Shown here one piece after another: positions 55,866 through 64,000 of a stretch of DNA of 64,000 nucleotides (position 1 is the first letter of the stretch; each line of letters opens with the position of its first letter). A program made the position numbers and the translations under genes. This DNA comes from Streptomyces sp. ISL-1. GTDB taxonomy: Bacteria; Actinomycetota; Actinomycetes; Streptomycetales; Streptomycetaceae. The notes below the pieces were generated by a model. It saw only the letters and a program-made list of their open reading frames with translations, ran no database searches and was not told where the DNA came from. The stretch lies in contig NZ_JAGGOI010000004.1 of assembly GCF_018614585.1 (NCBI RefSeq), positions 310,001-374,000 of the forward strand. Reading direction: 5' to 3'.

Positions 55866-56432
55866 TCAGGCATCCGGGCGCCGTATGTGCAGATGGCCAT
55901 CGAGAGGGTACGATGGCGGCGCTGCAGGCAGGACTCTGTCGAACTCGTACCGGCTCTTCTGCGCAACCCGGCACGATGCCAGGTTGTCCACCTGATGAAG
56001 AAGTTCGAGACGTTCCAGGTCATCGGCCCCGAAGGTGTCGAAGGCCCAGCTGGTGAGAATCTCCAGAGCGCGGGGGGCCACACCCCGCCCGCGAGCGTGC
56101 GCCGCTGTCCAATAGCCCACCTCCGCCGACGGTTCGCCGGTCGCGACGTCCTTGAGGACTACGCTGCCGACCAACTGTTGGTGAGCAGAGTTGGGTTGTG
56201 CTTCAAGGACTGCGAAGCCGAACCGGTCTCCTGCTGCCCAACCCTGTTGGTGAGCCTGGACCCATCGCGCCCCGTCAGCATCGTTCTCCACGGAAGAGCC
56301 GGTCCAGTGGCGCGAAGCGGGATCCTGGCAGACCTCAACCAGTGCGGCAACGTCCGCCACACACCAGGGTCGAAGAACGAGAGCGGGAGCGGACTGCGTC
56401 GCGCCCGCCTGCAGTATGACGGCGGCAATCAC
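55866..56432 (-). CDS. GNAT-family N-acetyltransferase (RimI/RimJ-like)
   Basis: About 188 residues. LVLRPWCVADVAALVEVCQD begins the fold, then FAVLEAQPNSAHQQLVGSVV, the acetyl-CoA loop VGYWTAAHARGRGVAPRALE and LLHQVDNLASCRVAQKSRYE near the end. The acceptor is unknown. No good ribosome binding site is visible; GTG 56432 is a guess, GTG 56507 is the longest choice. Codon use is less extreme than in the neighbours. Confidence 0.75.
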   Translation of the reverse strand: MIAAVILQAGATQSAPALVLRPWCVADVAALVEVCQDPASRHWTGSSVENDADGARWVQAHQQGWAAGDRFGFAVLEAQPNSAHQQLVGSVVLKDVATGEPSAEVGYWTAAHARGRGVAPRALEILTSWAFDTFGADDLERLELLHQVDNLASCRVAQKSRYEFDRVLPAAPPSYPLDGHLHIRRPDA

Positions 56433-56735
56433 CAACCGATCATATGCGGCGGGGCTCTCACCTGACGCCGGCCATGCCTGCCCCACTCCGCCTCGCGACC
56501 GGCCCACTATCGCCGCACCCGGTCACGCGGAGCCTGGACGGACCACTCGAACACCGGCGCCAGACTCTCTGGCGCAGACCAGCCGTTGGCTCTCCTCGGT
56601 GCAGCAGCACACGGCGTCCAATGAAGAGGACGGCGCGGCCTGCGTCCTCGAGCAGCTCTTCTCAAACGGCGAGCCCGGTTTGAGCCCGGACGCCTCGGGA
56701 TCACTCGTCGCGGGTTGACCCCTCCGAGGCCCGGC
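56433..56735. other. Intergenic stretch with no convincing feature
   Basis: About 300 bases between the GNAT start and the SDR stop. Short open frames are present on both strands but have no ribosome binding sites and arginine/serine-rich shadow-like products. Both neighbours are on the minus strand, so the GNAT promoter should lie here; I cannot identify it. Confidence 0.4.
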
Positions 56736-57524
56736 TCAGCCGTTGGCGGCCTCGTCGATGCGCCGCCTAAGGCGCCGCATCCCTCGCAGCCACCTGTCCG
56801 TGTCGGTCGCCCGGAACGCGTAGTGCTCCCGTACTTCCGGGTGGGGCAGGATCAGGAAGCGCCCGTCCGCGAGCCCGTCCATGACCTCGTCGGCCACTTG
56901 CTCGGGTGTGAGGACGTTGCCGCCGAGTACCGCCTTGGCGGCCGCGTCGGTCTTCTCGTACATCTCGGTGCGAACGCCCAGCGGACATACGACCTGGACC
57001 GTCAGACCCCGGTCGCCGTACGTCGCCGAGAGCCACTCGGCGAAGGCCAGCGCGCCGTGCTTGGACACCGAGTACGACGCCGATTCGAGGTGGGTGAGCA
57101 GGCCCGCGGCGGAGACCGTGGCCAGGAAGTGACCGCGCCCCCGTTCCAGCCACGGCTCGATCAGATGACGGGCCACCCGCACGTGTCCCATGACGTTCAC
57201 CTGCCAGACCTGTTCCCACACCTCCTCCGGGGTGTGCGCCCCACCGCCGGGCTCGATGCCTGCATTCGCGCAGAACAGGTCGATGTCGCCGAGGTGGGCG
57301 CGCGCCGCGGCCACCAGGGCGGCCACGCTCTCCTCGGCGCCTGCGTCGCCCGGCACGGCGAGTCCGCCGACCTCGGCGGCGACCCGGGCGGCCGCCTCAC
57401 CGTCGAGATCGTTGACCACGAGGCGGGCGCCCTCGGCGGCAAACCGGCGGGCGAGCGCCGCTCCTATGCCCGATCCCGCACCCGTGACGACCACACCCGC
57501 GTCTTTGAGATCCATGGATGCCAT
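56736..57524 (-). CDS. SDR family oxidoreductase
   Basis: 262 residues. VTGAGSGIGAALARRF cofactor motif, CANAGIEPGG, catalytic Ser in TVSAAGLL and YSVSK, then VCPLGVRTEMYEK. C-terminal RFLILPHPEVREHYAFRATD matches a subgroup often encoded with acyl-CoA or quinone-type oxidoreductases. Start ATG 57524 (MASMDLKDAG) or ATG 57515. It begins 6 bases after the stop of the NADPH oxidoreductase gene, so the two are cotranscribed. Confidence 0.88.
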   Translation of the reverse strand: MASMDLKDAGVVVTGAGSGIGAALARRFAAEGARLVVNDLDGEAAARVAAEVGGLAVPGDAGAEESVAALVAAARAHLGDIDLFCANAGIEPGGGAHTPEEVWEQVWQVNVMGHVRVARHLIEPWLERGRGHFLATVSAAGLLTHLESASYSVSKHGALAFAEWLSATYGDRGLTVQVVCPLGVRTEMYEKTDAAAKAVLGGNVLTPEQVADEVMDGLADGRFLILPHPEVREHYAFRATDTDRWLRGMRRLRRRIDEAANG

Positions 57525-57529
57525 CCGTC

Positions 57530-58543
57530 TCACTCGTCCGCGATCTTGAGCACGAGCTTGCCGAGGTTCTCACCGCGGAACAGCCGCATCAGGGTCTCGG
57601 GGAACGCCGCGACGCCGCCGGACACCACGTCCTCCATCGACTTCAGCCGGCCGTCCGCCAGCCACTCGGCCAGCTGCGTGGTGGCCTCGGAGTACCGGTC
57701 GGCGTAGTCGAAGACCACCATTCCGGTCATGGAGGCGCGATTGACGAGCAGCGACATGTAGTTGCTCGGTCCCTTGACCGGCTCGGTGTTGTTGTACTGG
57801 GAGACCGCGCCGCAGATGACGATGCGGGCACCGCGCGCCAGCCGGGTCAGCACCGCGTCCAGGATGTCGCCGCCGACGTTGTCGAAGTAGACGTCCACAC
57901 CGTCGGGGGCGTGTTGGCGCAGCGCCTTGCGTACGTCCTCGGCCTGGTAGTCGATCGCGGCGTCGAACCCGAACTCCTCCACCACCGAACGGCACTTGCG
58001 CTCACCTCCGGCGATGCCGATGACCCGGCAGCCCAGGATCTTCGCGATCTGGCCGACCACACTGCCGACCGCGCCGGCCGCACCGGAGACCACGACGGTC
58101 TGCCCGGCCAGCGGACGTCCGATGTCGAGCAGGCCGAAGTAGGCCGTGATGCCGGTCATGCCGAGAGTGCCGAGGTAGACGGGCAGCGGCGCCAGCGCCG
58201 GGTCGACCTTGATGACCCCGCGACCGTCCGAGACGCAGTACTCCTGGACGCCGAACGTGCCGGACACGTGGTCCCCCACCGCGAAGTCGGGGTGCCGGGA
58301 GGCGATGACCCGGCCCACCGCGCCGGCACGCATCACCTCACCGATTTCGACGGGTCGTATGTACGACTTGCCCGCATTCATCCAGCCGCGCATGGCCGGG
58401 TCGATCGACAGGTAGAGCACCTGCACCAGCAGCTCGCCGTCGCCCGGCTCGCCAACCTGCTCCTCGACGTGCCCCCAGTCGGTCGGGCGGGGCTGCCCCA
58501 CAGGACGTGCGGCCAGGCGCAATTGATGGTTCGTGCGGCTCAT
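57530..58543 (-). CDS. NADPH-dependent oxidoreductase, MDR/PTGR family
   Basis: 337-residue zinc-independent medium-chain reductase: LYLSIDPAMRGWMNAGKSYI, GTLGMTGITAYFGLLDIG, VSGAAGAVGSVVGQIAKILG (Rossmann) and DVYFDNVGGDILDAVL. Such enzymes reduce activated double bonds or quinones. ATG 58543 follows AAGGAG. Upstream is an imperfect TetR-type palindrome. It forms an operon with the following SDR. Confidence 0.9.
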   Translation of the reverse strand: MSRTNHQLRLAARPVGQPRPTDWGHVEEQVGEPGDGELLVQVLYLSIDPAMRGWMNAGKSYIRPVEIGEVMRAGAVGRVIASRHPDFAVGDHVSGTFGVQEYCVSDGRGVIKVDPALAPLPVYLGTLGMTGITAYFGLLDIGRPLAGQTVVVSGAAGAVGSVVGQIAKILGCRVIGIAGGERKCRSVVEEFGFDAAIDYQAEDVRKALRQHAPDGVDVYFDNVGGDILDAVLTRLARGARIVICGAVSQYNNTEPVKGPSNYMSLLVNRASMTGMVVFDYADRYSEATTQLAEWLADGRLKSMEDVVSGGVAAFPETLMRLFRGENLGKLVLKIADE

Positions 58544-58622
58544 CTCCGCGGCTCCTTGGCTGAGGTGGGCGAATCCGGCACGCGGCGCGAGGCAGCTGCG
58601 AAGTGCCCGGGTGGCTGTTGCA

Positions 58623-58638
58623 TACCAACTGGTCGGTA
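58623..58638. promoter_or_regulatory. TetR-type palindrome upstream of the oxidoreductase operon
   Basis: TACCAACTGGTCGGTA agrees with its reverse complement at 12 of 16 positions (TACCNAC..GT.GGTA form). It is 80 bases before the ATG at 58543, near a promoter-distance position. No TetR gene lies nearby. Confidence 0.45.
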
Positions 58639-58769
58639 GGTAGTTCGTGAGGCTAGATGCTGCCGCGCCGGGAAGCAAGTGACCCCAGCAGCAGCGCGAG
58701 GGGTTCCCATCACGTCGCCGATGCGGTGAGACCGCGGGAGCGGGACGGCAGTGCCCGCGCGGCGAGCCG

Positions 58770-59786
58770 TCAGGCGTGCGCCGGCGCCGGGGGTTCGGTG
58801 CCCGGTCTGCGTGACGCGTGGGCGGCGAAGGAGGCGCGGTAGGCGCGTGGGCTGGTGGCGAGGCGGGCGGCGAAGTGCTGGCGCATCGTGATCTCGCTGC
58901 CGAAGCCCGTACGGCGGGCGACCTCGGGCATCGACAGGTCGGTGTGTTCGAGGAGCTTCTGGGCGGCGGCGACGCGCTGGTCCAGGACCCAGCGCAGCGG
59001 CGTCGCGCCGGTGGCCGCGGCGAAGTGCCGGGCGAAGGAACGGGCCGACATGCCCGCCCGGGCGGCGAGGTCGGCGACGGCGAGCGGTTCGTGGAGGTGA
59101 TGGAGGGCGTATTCGCGTACGGATGCGAGAGCGTCGGCGTCGCGGTCGGTGCGCGGGGTGGGGTGCTCGATGAACTGAGCCTGGGTTCCGGTGCGGAAGG
59201 GGGCCGTGACCATCGAGCGGGCGATCGTCGCCGCCACCTCCGCGCCGTGGGCCGTGCGGATCAGGTGCAGGCACAGGTCGATGCCGGCGGCCGTACCGGC
59301 GGCGGTCCAGATATTGCCGTCCTCGATGAAGAGCGCGTCAGGTTCGACGGTGACGCAGGGGTGCTCGGCGCGGAGCAGATCGACGAGGTTCCAGTGTGTG
59401 ACCGCGCGGCGGCCGTCGAGCAGCCCGGCCTGCGCGAGCGTGAAGGCGCCGCCGCACAGGGCGGCGATGGTGGTGCCGCGGCCGTGCGCCCGGCGCAGGG
59501 CATCGAGTACCGGCTGCGGTGCGGGGGTCAGGTGGTCGTCCAGGCCCGGGATCAGGATCAGGTCGGCGCGGGCGAGCCAGGCGAGGGGGCGGTCGGGAGT
59601 GAGGCTGAGCCCCCCGCGCATGGGGACGGGCGTGGCGTCGGCGGCGACGCGGCGCAGGTCGAAGGCGGGGACGCCCCGGTCGGTGCGATCCGTGCCCCAG
59701 ACCTCGGTGATGACGGAGACGTCGAAGGCTCGGATGCCCGGAAAGCTGACAAGGGCGACACGGTACGGGTCGGGGTCGGTGGCCAC
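58770..59786 (-). CDS. GlxA-type AraC-family transcriptional regulator
   Basis: 338 residues: an N-terminal DJ-1/PfpI-like domain (VALVSFPGIRAFDVSVITEV, AALCGGAFTLAQAGLLDGRR with the nucleophile-position Cys) and a C-terminal AraC pair of helix-turn-helix motifs (VADLAARAGMSARSFARHFA, MPEVARRTGFGSEITMRQHF). It is divergent from the isochorismatase-like gene 74 bases away, a common pairing, so it probably controls that gene. Confidence 0.92.
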   Translation of the reverse strand: MATDPDPYRVALVSFPGIRAFDVSVITEVWGTDRTDRGVPAFDLRRVAADATPVPMRGGLSLTPDRPLAWLARADLILIPGLDDHLTPAPQPVLDALRRAHGRGTTIAALCGGAFTLAQAGLLDGRRAVTHWNLVDLLRAEHPCVTVEPDALFIEDGNIWTAAGTAAGIDLCLHLIRTAHGAEVAATIARSMVTAPFRTGTQAQFIEHPTPRTDRDADALASVREYALHHLHEPLAVADLAARAGMSARSFARHFAAATGATPLRWVLDQRVAAAQKLLEHTDLSMPEVARRTGFGSEITMRQHFAARLATSPRAYRASFAAHASRRPGTEPPAPAHA

Positions 59787-59860
59787 TCTGGCAGTAAATC
59801 ATCGATCGCTGACTTACACCCCTCTGGGGCCGGGTCGACCGGGGCGGCAGCATCGTAGGT

Positions 59861-60445
59861 ATGGAGATCGCGGAGAACGCAGCACTGGTCGTGGTGGACG
59901 TACAGAAGGGCTTCGATGAGCTGGACTTCTGGGGTCGGCGGAACAATCCGGAGGCCGACGAGAACATCGCCTCACTCATCGACACATGGCAGACCACGGG
60001 GCGGCCGGTCGTCTTCGTCCGGCACGACTCGTCGAGGCCGGACTCGCCGCTGCGGCAGGGGCATGAGGGGAACGGGTTCAAGGAGTACGTGGAGCAGCGG
60101 CGAGGAAAGGGGGCCGCGGCGGAGCTGTTCGTGACGAAGACCGTGAACTCGGCCTTCTACGGGACGCCGGACCTGGACGCGTGGTTCAGGGCTGAGGGCA
60201 TCTCGCAGTTCGTGGTGGCCGGGATCCAGACCAATATGTGTGCCGAGACCACGGCGCGGATGGGTGGAAACCTTGGGTACGAGGTGCTCTTCGCGCTGGA
60301 CGCGACGTACACATTCGATCTTGAGGGGCCGTTCGGCTGGCGGCGGTCCGCGGACGAACTGGCGCAGGCGTCGGCCGTGACACTGCACGGTGGAGGCTTC
60401 GCGGCAGTGGTGACGACCAAGGACGTGGTGGCCGCGGCGGCCTGA
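59861..60445 (+). CDS. Isochorismatase-like cysteine hydrolase
   Basis: 194 residues with the full catalytic triad: D14 (LVVVDVQKGF), K93 (FVTKTVNSAF) and C127 (GIQTNMCAETTARMGGNLGY). Hydrolyses an amide or ester; nicotinamidase-like and other substrates are possible. It follows the divergent GlxA-type regulator. The strong hairpin at 60505-60545 ends it. Confidence 0.9.
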   Translation: MEIAENAALVVVDVQKGFDELDFWGRRNNPEADENIASLIDTWQTTGRPVVFVRHDSSRPDSPLRQGHEGNGFKEYVEQRRGKGAAAELFVTKTVNSAFYGTPDLDAWFRAEGISQFVVAGIQTNMCAETTARMGGNLGYEVLFALDATYTFDLEGPFGWRRSADELAQASAVTLHGGGFAAVVTTKDVVAAAA

Positions 60446-60504
60446 ATGCGCCCGGCCTCGCACACGGACGCATCGCCGAGACCGAGACAGAGACAGAGAC
60501 TCCC

Positions 60505-60545
60505 CGCGCCTGCCCTGCCGGATCCAGCCCGGCAGGGCAGGCGCG
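60505..60545. terminator. Bidirectional terminator hairpin
   Basis: Perfect 17-bp inverted repeat CGCGCCTGCCCTGCCGG (60505-60521) and its complement (60529-60545) with a 7-base loop, between the converging isochorismatase-like and PfkB genes. The strongest hairpin seen in the window. Confidence 0.88.
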
Positions 60546-60546
60546 G

Positions 60547-61458
60547 TCAGGCGTGCGCGGGCGACGTGGGCTCCGTGCCTGTCTGCGCGACCACGGACGC
60601 GGCCACCTGTGAGGCGAAGGTCAGCATGTGCTCGGCCCGTTCCGGGGACAGGGCGCGATCCCAACCGCCCGCCGTGCCGAGCCAGGCCAGGACTCCCGCC
60701 ATGAACGCGTCCCCGGCGCCGATCGTGTTGACCACCTCGACCGGTACGGCGGCAACGGACACCTGCGGGCCGTCCGGGGTGTAGGCGGTCGCACCCCGCG
60801 CGCCGCGGGTCAGCACTACCAGTCGTCCCTCCGCGGCCAGCCGCCGGCAGCTCTCGTCCGGGTCGGTGTCCGGCCAGAGCCCTACCAGATCCTCGTCGCT
60901 CGCCTTGACGACATGGGCCAGCGCGCACAGCTCGCGCAGCAGTCCGAGACTGCGGTCGCCGTCGAGCGTTCGGTCCTCGCGCACATTGGGGTCCACCACC
61001 AGCAGGGAGTGCCGGGCGGCCGCCCGCGCGGTCGCGGCGACCGCCCCCGCGGCCGGTTCGACGACCGCGGCCAGGCCTCCCGCGTACACCGCGCCGAAGC
61101 GGCCGAGGTCGGCCGCCCGGTCCGGGAACCGGAAGGTCGCGGTGGACTCGAGGTGGAAGTGGTAGCCGGTCCCCGACTCGCCCGGATCGGCGACCGCCAG
61201 CGCCGTGGGCAGTTCGGACCGCGCGCAGAGGCCGAGATCCACGCCCGCGTCCACCAGCCGCCGCTCGATGCGCCGTGCGAAGCCGTCGCCGCCGAGCGCC
61301 CCGGCGAAAGCGACCGGCCTGCCGAGGCGGGCGAGACCGACCGCGACATTGGCGGGCGCGCCGCCCGGCTGTGCGCGCCGGACCTCAGGCTCGCCCGCCA
61401 CGGGGACGAGATCGATCAGCGCCTCGCCCAGCACCAGTACGGCTTCAGACCCGCTCAC
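60547..61458 (-). CDS. PfkB-family carbohydrate kinase (fructokinase-like)
   Basis: 303 residues: VLGEALIDLVPV at the start, GGAPANVAVGLARLGRPVAF, the anion hole/catalytic VVNTIGAGDAFMAG. Probably phosphorylates fructose or a related ketose made by the neighbouring polyol dehydrogenase. It overlaps that gene by 4 bases. Confidence 0.9.
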   Translation of the reverse strand: MSGSEAVLVLGEALIDLVPVAGEPEVRRAQPGGAPANVAVGLARLGRPVAFAGALGGDGFARRIERRLVDAGVDLGLCARSELPTALAVADPGESGTGYHFHLESTATFRFPDRAADLGRFGAVYAGGLAAVVEPAAGAVAATARAAARHSLLVVDPNVREDRTLDGDRSLGLLRELCALAHVVKASDEDLVGLWPDTDPDESCRRLAAEGRLVVLTRGARGATAYTPDGPQVSVAAVPVEVVNTIGAGDAFMAGVLAWLGTAGGWDRALSPERAEHMLTFASQVAASVVAQTGTEPTSPAHA

Positions 61459-62447
61459 GGCTCCACCACGATCTTGCGTCCCTGGCCGGCCTTGAACCGG
61501 TCGATGGCCTCGGGGTACTGCTCCAGCGGCAGCCGGTCGCTGATGAAGACGGACGGATCGAGCACCCCGGTGGCGAAGAGCGCGGCGGCCCGCTCGTAGC
61601 TGTGCAGCACCGCCATGGAGCCCGTGATGGTGATCTCCTGGTTGTAGATCCGGTACGGCTCGATGACCGCGGTCGTCGCGTAGTCGGCGACCCCGAACTG
61701 CAGGAAGGTGCCTCCCTTGGCGACCCGTCCCAGTCCGTCCTGGATGGCACCGGCATTGCCGGTCGCGTCGATGACGAAATCCCAGCCGCCCGGCTGGTCC
61801 AGCTCCTCGGCGGTGGCTGCCGAGCGGGAGCAGCCGAGCACCGAGGCCGTGGCGAGGCGGTCCGGATTGATGTCGAGTACGTCAACGCCCGCGGCGCCGG
61901 TGCGCTTGGCGAGTTCCAGCATCATCAGGCCCATTGTGCCCGAGCCGTAGATCAGCACGTTGGCGCCGAGGGTGCTGCTGTTCAGCACGTCGTATCCGCG
62001 GAGCGCGCAGGACAGCGGCTCGATCAGCGCCGCGTCCTTGACGTCGATGTGATCGGGCAGCCGTACGCAGTTCGCGACGGGCGCGACGGCGTACTCGGCG
62101 GCACCGCCGGGCACGGTGACCCCGATGGCGGCCCAGCGGTCGCAGAGGTTGCCGCGTCCCGCCCGGCAGTAGCGGCACTCGTGGCAGTGCAGGGACGGGT
62201 CGACGGCGACCCGGTCGCCGACGGCCAGTTCGGTGACGTCCCTTCCGATGCCCACGACCTCGCCGGCGAACTCATGGCCGGGCAGGATCGGCAGGGTGGG
62301 CGCGAACTCGCCCTGCAGGATGTGCAGATCGGTGCCGCACAGACCGCACGAGGCCACGGAGACGACGACCTCCCGCGGTCCCGGTGCGGGGTCGGGAACC
62401 GTCGTGACGGAGACCTTGCCGGGGGCTTCGACGATCACTGCCCTCAT
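61455..62447 (-). CDS. Zinc-dependent medium-chain dehydrogenase (polyol/sorbitol type)
   Basis: 330 residues: catalytic zinc ligands C-G in SCGLCGTDLH and GHEFAGEV, the structural zinc cluster CHECRYCRAGRGNLC, and a Rossmann motif VLIYGSGTMGLMMLELAKR. It likely oxidises a sugar alcohol to a ketose. ATG 62447 overlaps the permease stop (ATGA). Its products would feed the PfkB kinase. Confidence 0.9.
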   Translation of the reverse strand: MRAVIVEAPGKVSVTTVPDPAPGPREVVVSVASCGLCGTDLHILQGEFAPTLPILPGHEFAGEVVGIGRDVTELAVGDRVAVDPSLHCHECRYCRAGRGNLCDRWAAIGVTVPGGAAEYAVAPVANCVRLPDHIDVKDAALIEPLSCALRGYDVLNSSTLGANVLIYGSGTMGLMMLELAKRTGAAGVDVLDINPDRLATASVLGCSRSAATAEELDQPGGWDFVIDATGNAGAIQDGLGRVAKGGTFLQFGVADYATTAVIEPYRIYNQEITITGSMAVLHSYERAAALFATGVLDPSVFISDRLPLEQYPEAIDRFKAGQGRKIVVEP

Positions 62448-63352
62448 TTGACGGCTCCAAGGGACAGGCCCTGGACGAGCTTGTCCTGGGCGGCGTAGCC
62501 GGCGGCGAGTACCGGCAGGGACACAACGACGGACGCGGCGCACAGCTGAGCGAGGAAGAGGCCCTGGCTGGTGACGAATCCGGTCAGATACACGGGGGCG
62601 GTCTGGGCGACGACTCCGGTGAGCACCCGGGCGAAGAGCAGCTCGTTCCAGCTGAAGATGAAGCAGATCAGGGCTGTTGCGGCGATCCCCGGGGCGGCCA
62701 CCGGCGCGACCACCCGGGTCAGGACCGTGGGCAGCCGCGCACCGTCCACCTGAGCGGCTTCGATGATCGAGACCGGCACGTCCGCGAGGAAGGACTGCAT
62801 CATCCACACCGCGATCGGCAGATTCATCGAGGTGTAGAGGAGGACGAGGAGCCAGATGTTGTCCAGCATCCCGGCGTTCTTCGCGAAGAGGTAGATGGGC
62901 AGCAGACCCGCGACCACCGGCAGCATCTTGGTGGAGAGGAAGAAGAACATCACGTCCGTCCACTTGCGTACGCGCCGGATGGAGAGCGCGTACGCCGCGG
63001 GGAGGGCGAGCACGAGCACCAGCAGCGTGGAGAACGCGGACGCCGTGAGGGAGTTGATCAGGGACGGCCAGGGGCTCGGCCCGCCGCCGGCCCCGAAGAA
63101 CTCCCGGTACCCGGCGAGGGTCAGCGGCGCGGCGAGGGAGGGCGGATTGGTGGCCGCGTCCGCCTCCGAGTGCAGTGAGGTCAGCAGCATCCACATGGCC
63201 GGCAGACAGAACCCGATGCCTGCCACCCAGGCCAGCAGGCCCAGCGCCGTGGAGCGGCGCCTGGCCCGGCGCGCGGCGGGCGGAAGTGTCCGAGGGCGGG
63301 CTGCTTTCGTCGTGGGTGCGGGGGCCGGAGCCGGCGTGGTGTGAGCGGTCAT
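62444..63352 (-). CDS. Sugar/polyol ABC permease, MalG type
   Basis: 302 residues, six membrane segments after a Pro/Ala/Thr-rich N-terminus. EAA loop VPVSIIEAAQVDGARLPTVL and YTSMNLPIAVWMMQSFLADV are typical; the family is often annotated for sorbitol/mannitol uptake. Overlaps the dehydrogenase and, at its own start, the original end of the upstream MalF-type gene. Confidence 0.92.
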   Translation of the reverse strand: MTAHTTPAPAPAPTTKAARPRTLPPAARRARRRSTALGLLAWVAGIGFCLPAMWMLLTSLHSEADAATNPPSLAAPLTLAGYREFFGAGGGPSPWPSLINSLTASAFSTLLVLVLALPAAYALSIRRVRKWTDVMFFFLSTKMLPVVAGLLPIYLFAKNAGMLDNIWLLVLLYTSMNLPIAVWMMQSFLADVPVSIIEAAQVDGARLPTVLTRVVAPVAAPGIAATALICFIFSWNELLFARVLTGVVAQTAPVYLTGFVTSQGLFLAQLCAASVVVSLPVLAAGYAAQDKLVQGLSLGAVK

Positions 63353-63474
63353 GCGCGGTTCGCCTCCTCACGGAAGAGGGACGAGACCACCCGGAGCGCG
63401 AACGTCGCGATGATCATCGTGCCGATCACGACGACGACTCCCGCGGCGGACGCCAGTCCGTACTCGTGAGCTTG
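63349..63474 (-). pseudogene. Detached C-terminal end of the MalF-type permease
   Basis: In the same frame after the TAA, the DNA encodes QAHEYGLASAAGVVVVIGTM and then a last membrane segment and FREEANRA, ending in a TGA that overlaps the ATG of the MalG-type gene (ATGA). The intact gene clearly ended here. A single base change (TAC or TAT to TAA) explains the break; sequencing error is also possible. Confidence 0.85.
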
Positions 63475-64000
63475 TTAGAAGGTCTGGTAGATCGTGTACG
63501 GGAGGTTGGCGGTGCCGAGGCCTCCGGAGGTGATCGTGAACACGGCGTCGAAGTTCTGGACGATGTACACGGAGCCGAGCAGGACGCCCAGTTCGAGGTA
63601 GCGGCGCAGATGCGGCAGGGTGAGATAGCGGAAGGACTGCCAGCCGCTCGCTCCGTCGAGGTGCGCGGCCTCCATCATGTCGGCGGGCCGGCTCTGCAGC
63701 CCCGCGAGCAGGATCAGCATCATGAACGGCGTCCACTGCCACACCAGGGCTGCCTCGACCGCGATCAGCGGCATGCCGGATATCCAGTCCGGCTGGGCGG
63801 GGCTGTCGTCGCCGAAGAGCCCGGCGATCCAGGTCCAGGCGCCGTTGAGGAGCCCGTACTCCGGGTTGTAGAGCGCGTGCTTCCACAGCAGCGCGGCCGA
63901 GACCGGGACGATCAGGAAGGGCGTGATGAGCAGGGTGCGCACCATGCCGCGTCCGAAGAACGTGCGGTCCAGGAGCAGGGCGAGCAGCAGACCGAGCACC
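63475..64000 (-). CDS. Polyol ABC permease, MalF type, partial and prematurely stopped
   Basis: Runs off the window end, so the N-terminus is missing. Visible: ALLLDRTFFGRGMVRTLLIT, LVWQWTPFMMLILLAGLQSR, the EAA loop RPADMMEAAHLDGASGWQSF, and TSGGLGTANLPYTIYQTF. It then stops at an in-frame TAA (63475-63477) where the family has a Tyr codon. The same frame continues for 41 sense codons to the expected stop. Loss of the last membrane segment would probably inactivate the transporter. Confidence 0.85.
   Translation of the reverse strand, partial: VLGLLLALLLDRTFFGRGMVRTLLITPFLIVPVSAALLWKHALYNPEYGLLNGAWTWIAGLFGDDSPAQPDWISGMPLIAVEAALVWQWTPFMMLILLAGLQSRPADMMEAAHLDGASGWQSFRYLTLPHLRRYLELGVLLGSVYIVQNFDAVFTITSGGLGTANLPYTIYQTF

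Noticed and set aside
56416..56718. 100-codon plus-strand frame near the GNAT gene
   Set aside because: No ribosome binding site, low-complexity product, overlaps the antisense GNAT start region.

Overview
The window is high-GC actinobacterial chromosome, almost certainly Streptomyces. The signs are very strong G/C bias at third codon positions, frequent GTG (and one TTG) starts, dense ATGA/GTGA gene overlaps, and typical families: a LysX fusion, a PAS-GAF-SpoIIE phosphatase, an ECF sigma factor, a zf-HC2 anti-sigma factor, an Rpf-LysM-M23 cell-wall hydrolase and a WS/DGAT acyltransferase. I see no rRNA, tRNA, CRISPR array, transposase or phage gene. It reads as chromosomal core grading into sugar-handling accessory clusters.

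Layout. 1-12.6 kb: lysX diverging from a universal stress protein, an ECF sigma factor, and a minus-strand set in which a LytTR response regulator and a LytS-type kinase bracket a DUF485/acetate-type symporter pair; then an orphan anti-sigma factor and fpg, behind which lies a multiply frameshifted aldo/keto reductase remnant. 12.7-24.8 kb: WS/DGAT, SpoIIE phosphatase, a DUF6777 lipoprotein, a YndJ-DUF1990-lipase-maturation-factor operon with two TTGAACNNGTTCAA palindromes in its promoter region, two SDRs, and an ArsR/SRPBCC operon with a 30-codon gene between.

25.2-34.6 kb is the most interesting part: a secreted Agd3/CE18-like polysaccharide deacetylase, a PelF-like GT4 glycosyltransferase, a polytopic membrane protein with an early TTA codon, three nucleotide-sugar genes, a spherulin-4/GH135-like protein and a GH114 endo-alpha-1,4-polygalactosaminidase lipoprotein. 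This combination (GT4, deacetylase, two galactosaminoglycan hydrolase families, sugar-nucleotide enzymes) parallels the fungal galactosaminogalactan cluster and the bacterial Pel system. I infer a locus for a cationic, partly deacetylated galactosamine-type exopolysaccharide.

35.2-43.8 kb is a candidate galactofuranose-utilisation locus: a secreted PA14-GH2 enzyme, a LacI regulator and a YtfQRT-YjfF-type importer, linked by three copies of a TACAACG(A/T)TGTA-like operator. 43.8-50.8 kb holds glgC (with a one-base frameshift in its nucleotide-binding loop) and glgM/glgA, a 2Fe-2S protein, a DMT-type membrane protein, an Rpf-LysM-M23 peptidase and a ROK repressor. 51-55.6 kb is a beta-glucoside ABC importer with a GH1 beta-glucosidase, divergent from the ROK gene. 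55.6-60.4 kb holds a GNAT, an SDR, an NADPH-dependent oxidoreductase, a GlxA-type AraC regulator and an isochorismatase-like hydrolase. 60.5-64 kb is a polyol-type cluster (PfkB kinase, medium-chain dehydrogenase, two ABC permeases); the last permease carries an in-frame TAA that removes its final membrane segment and runs off the window end.
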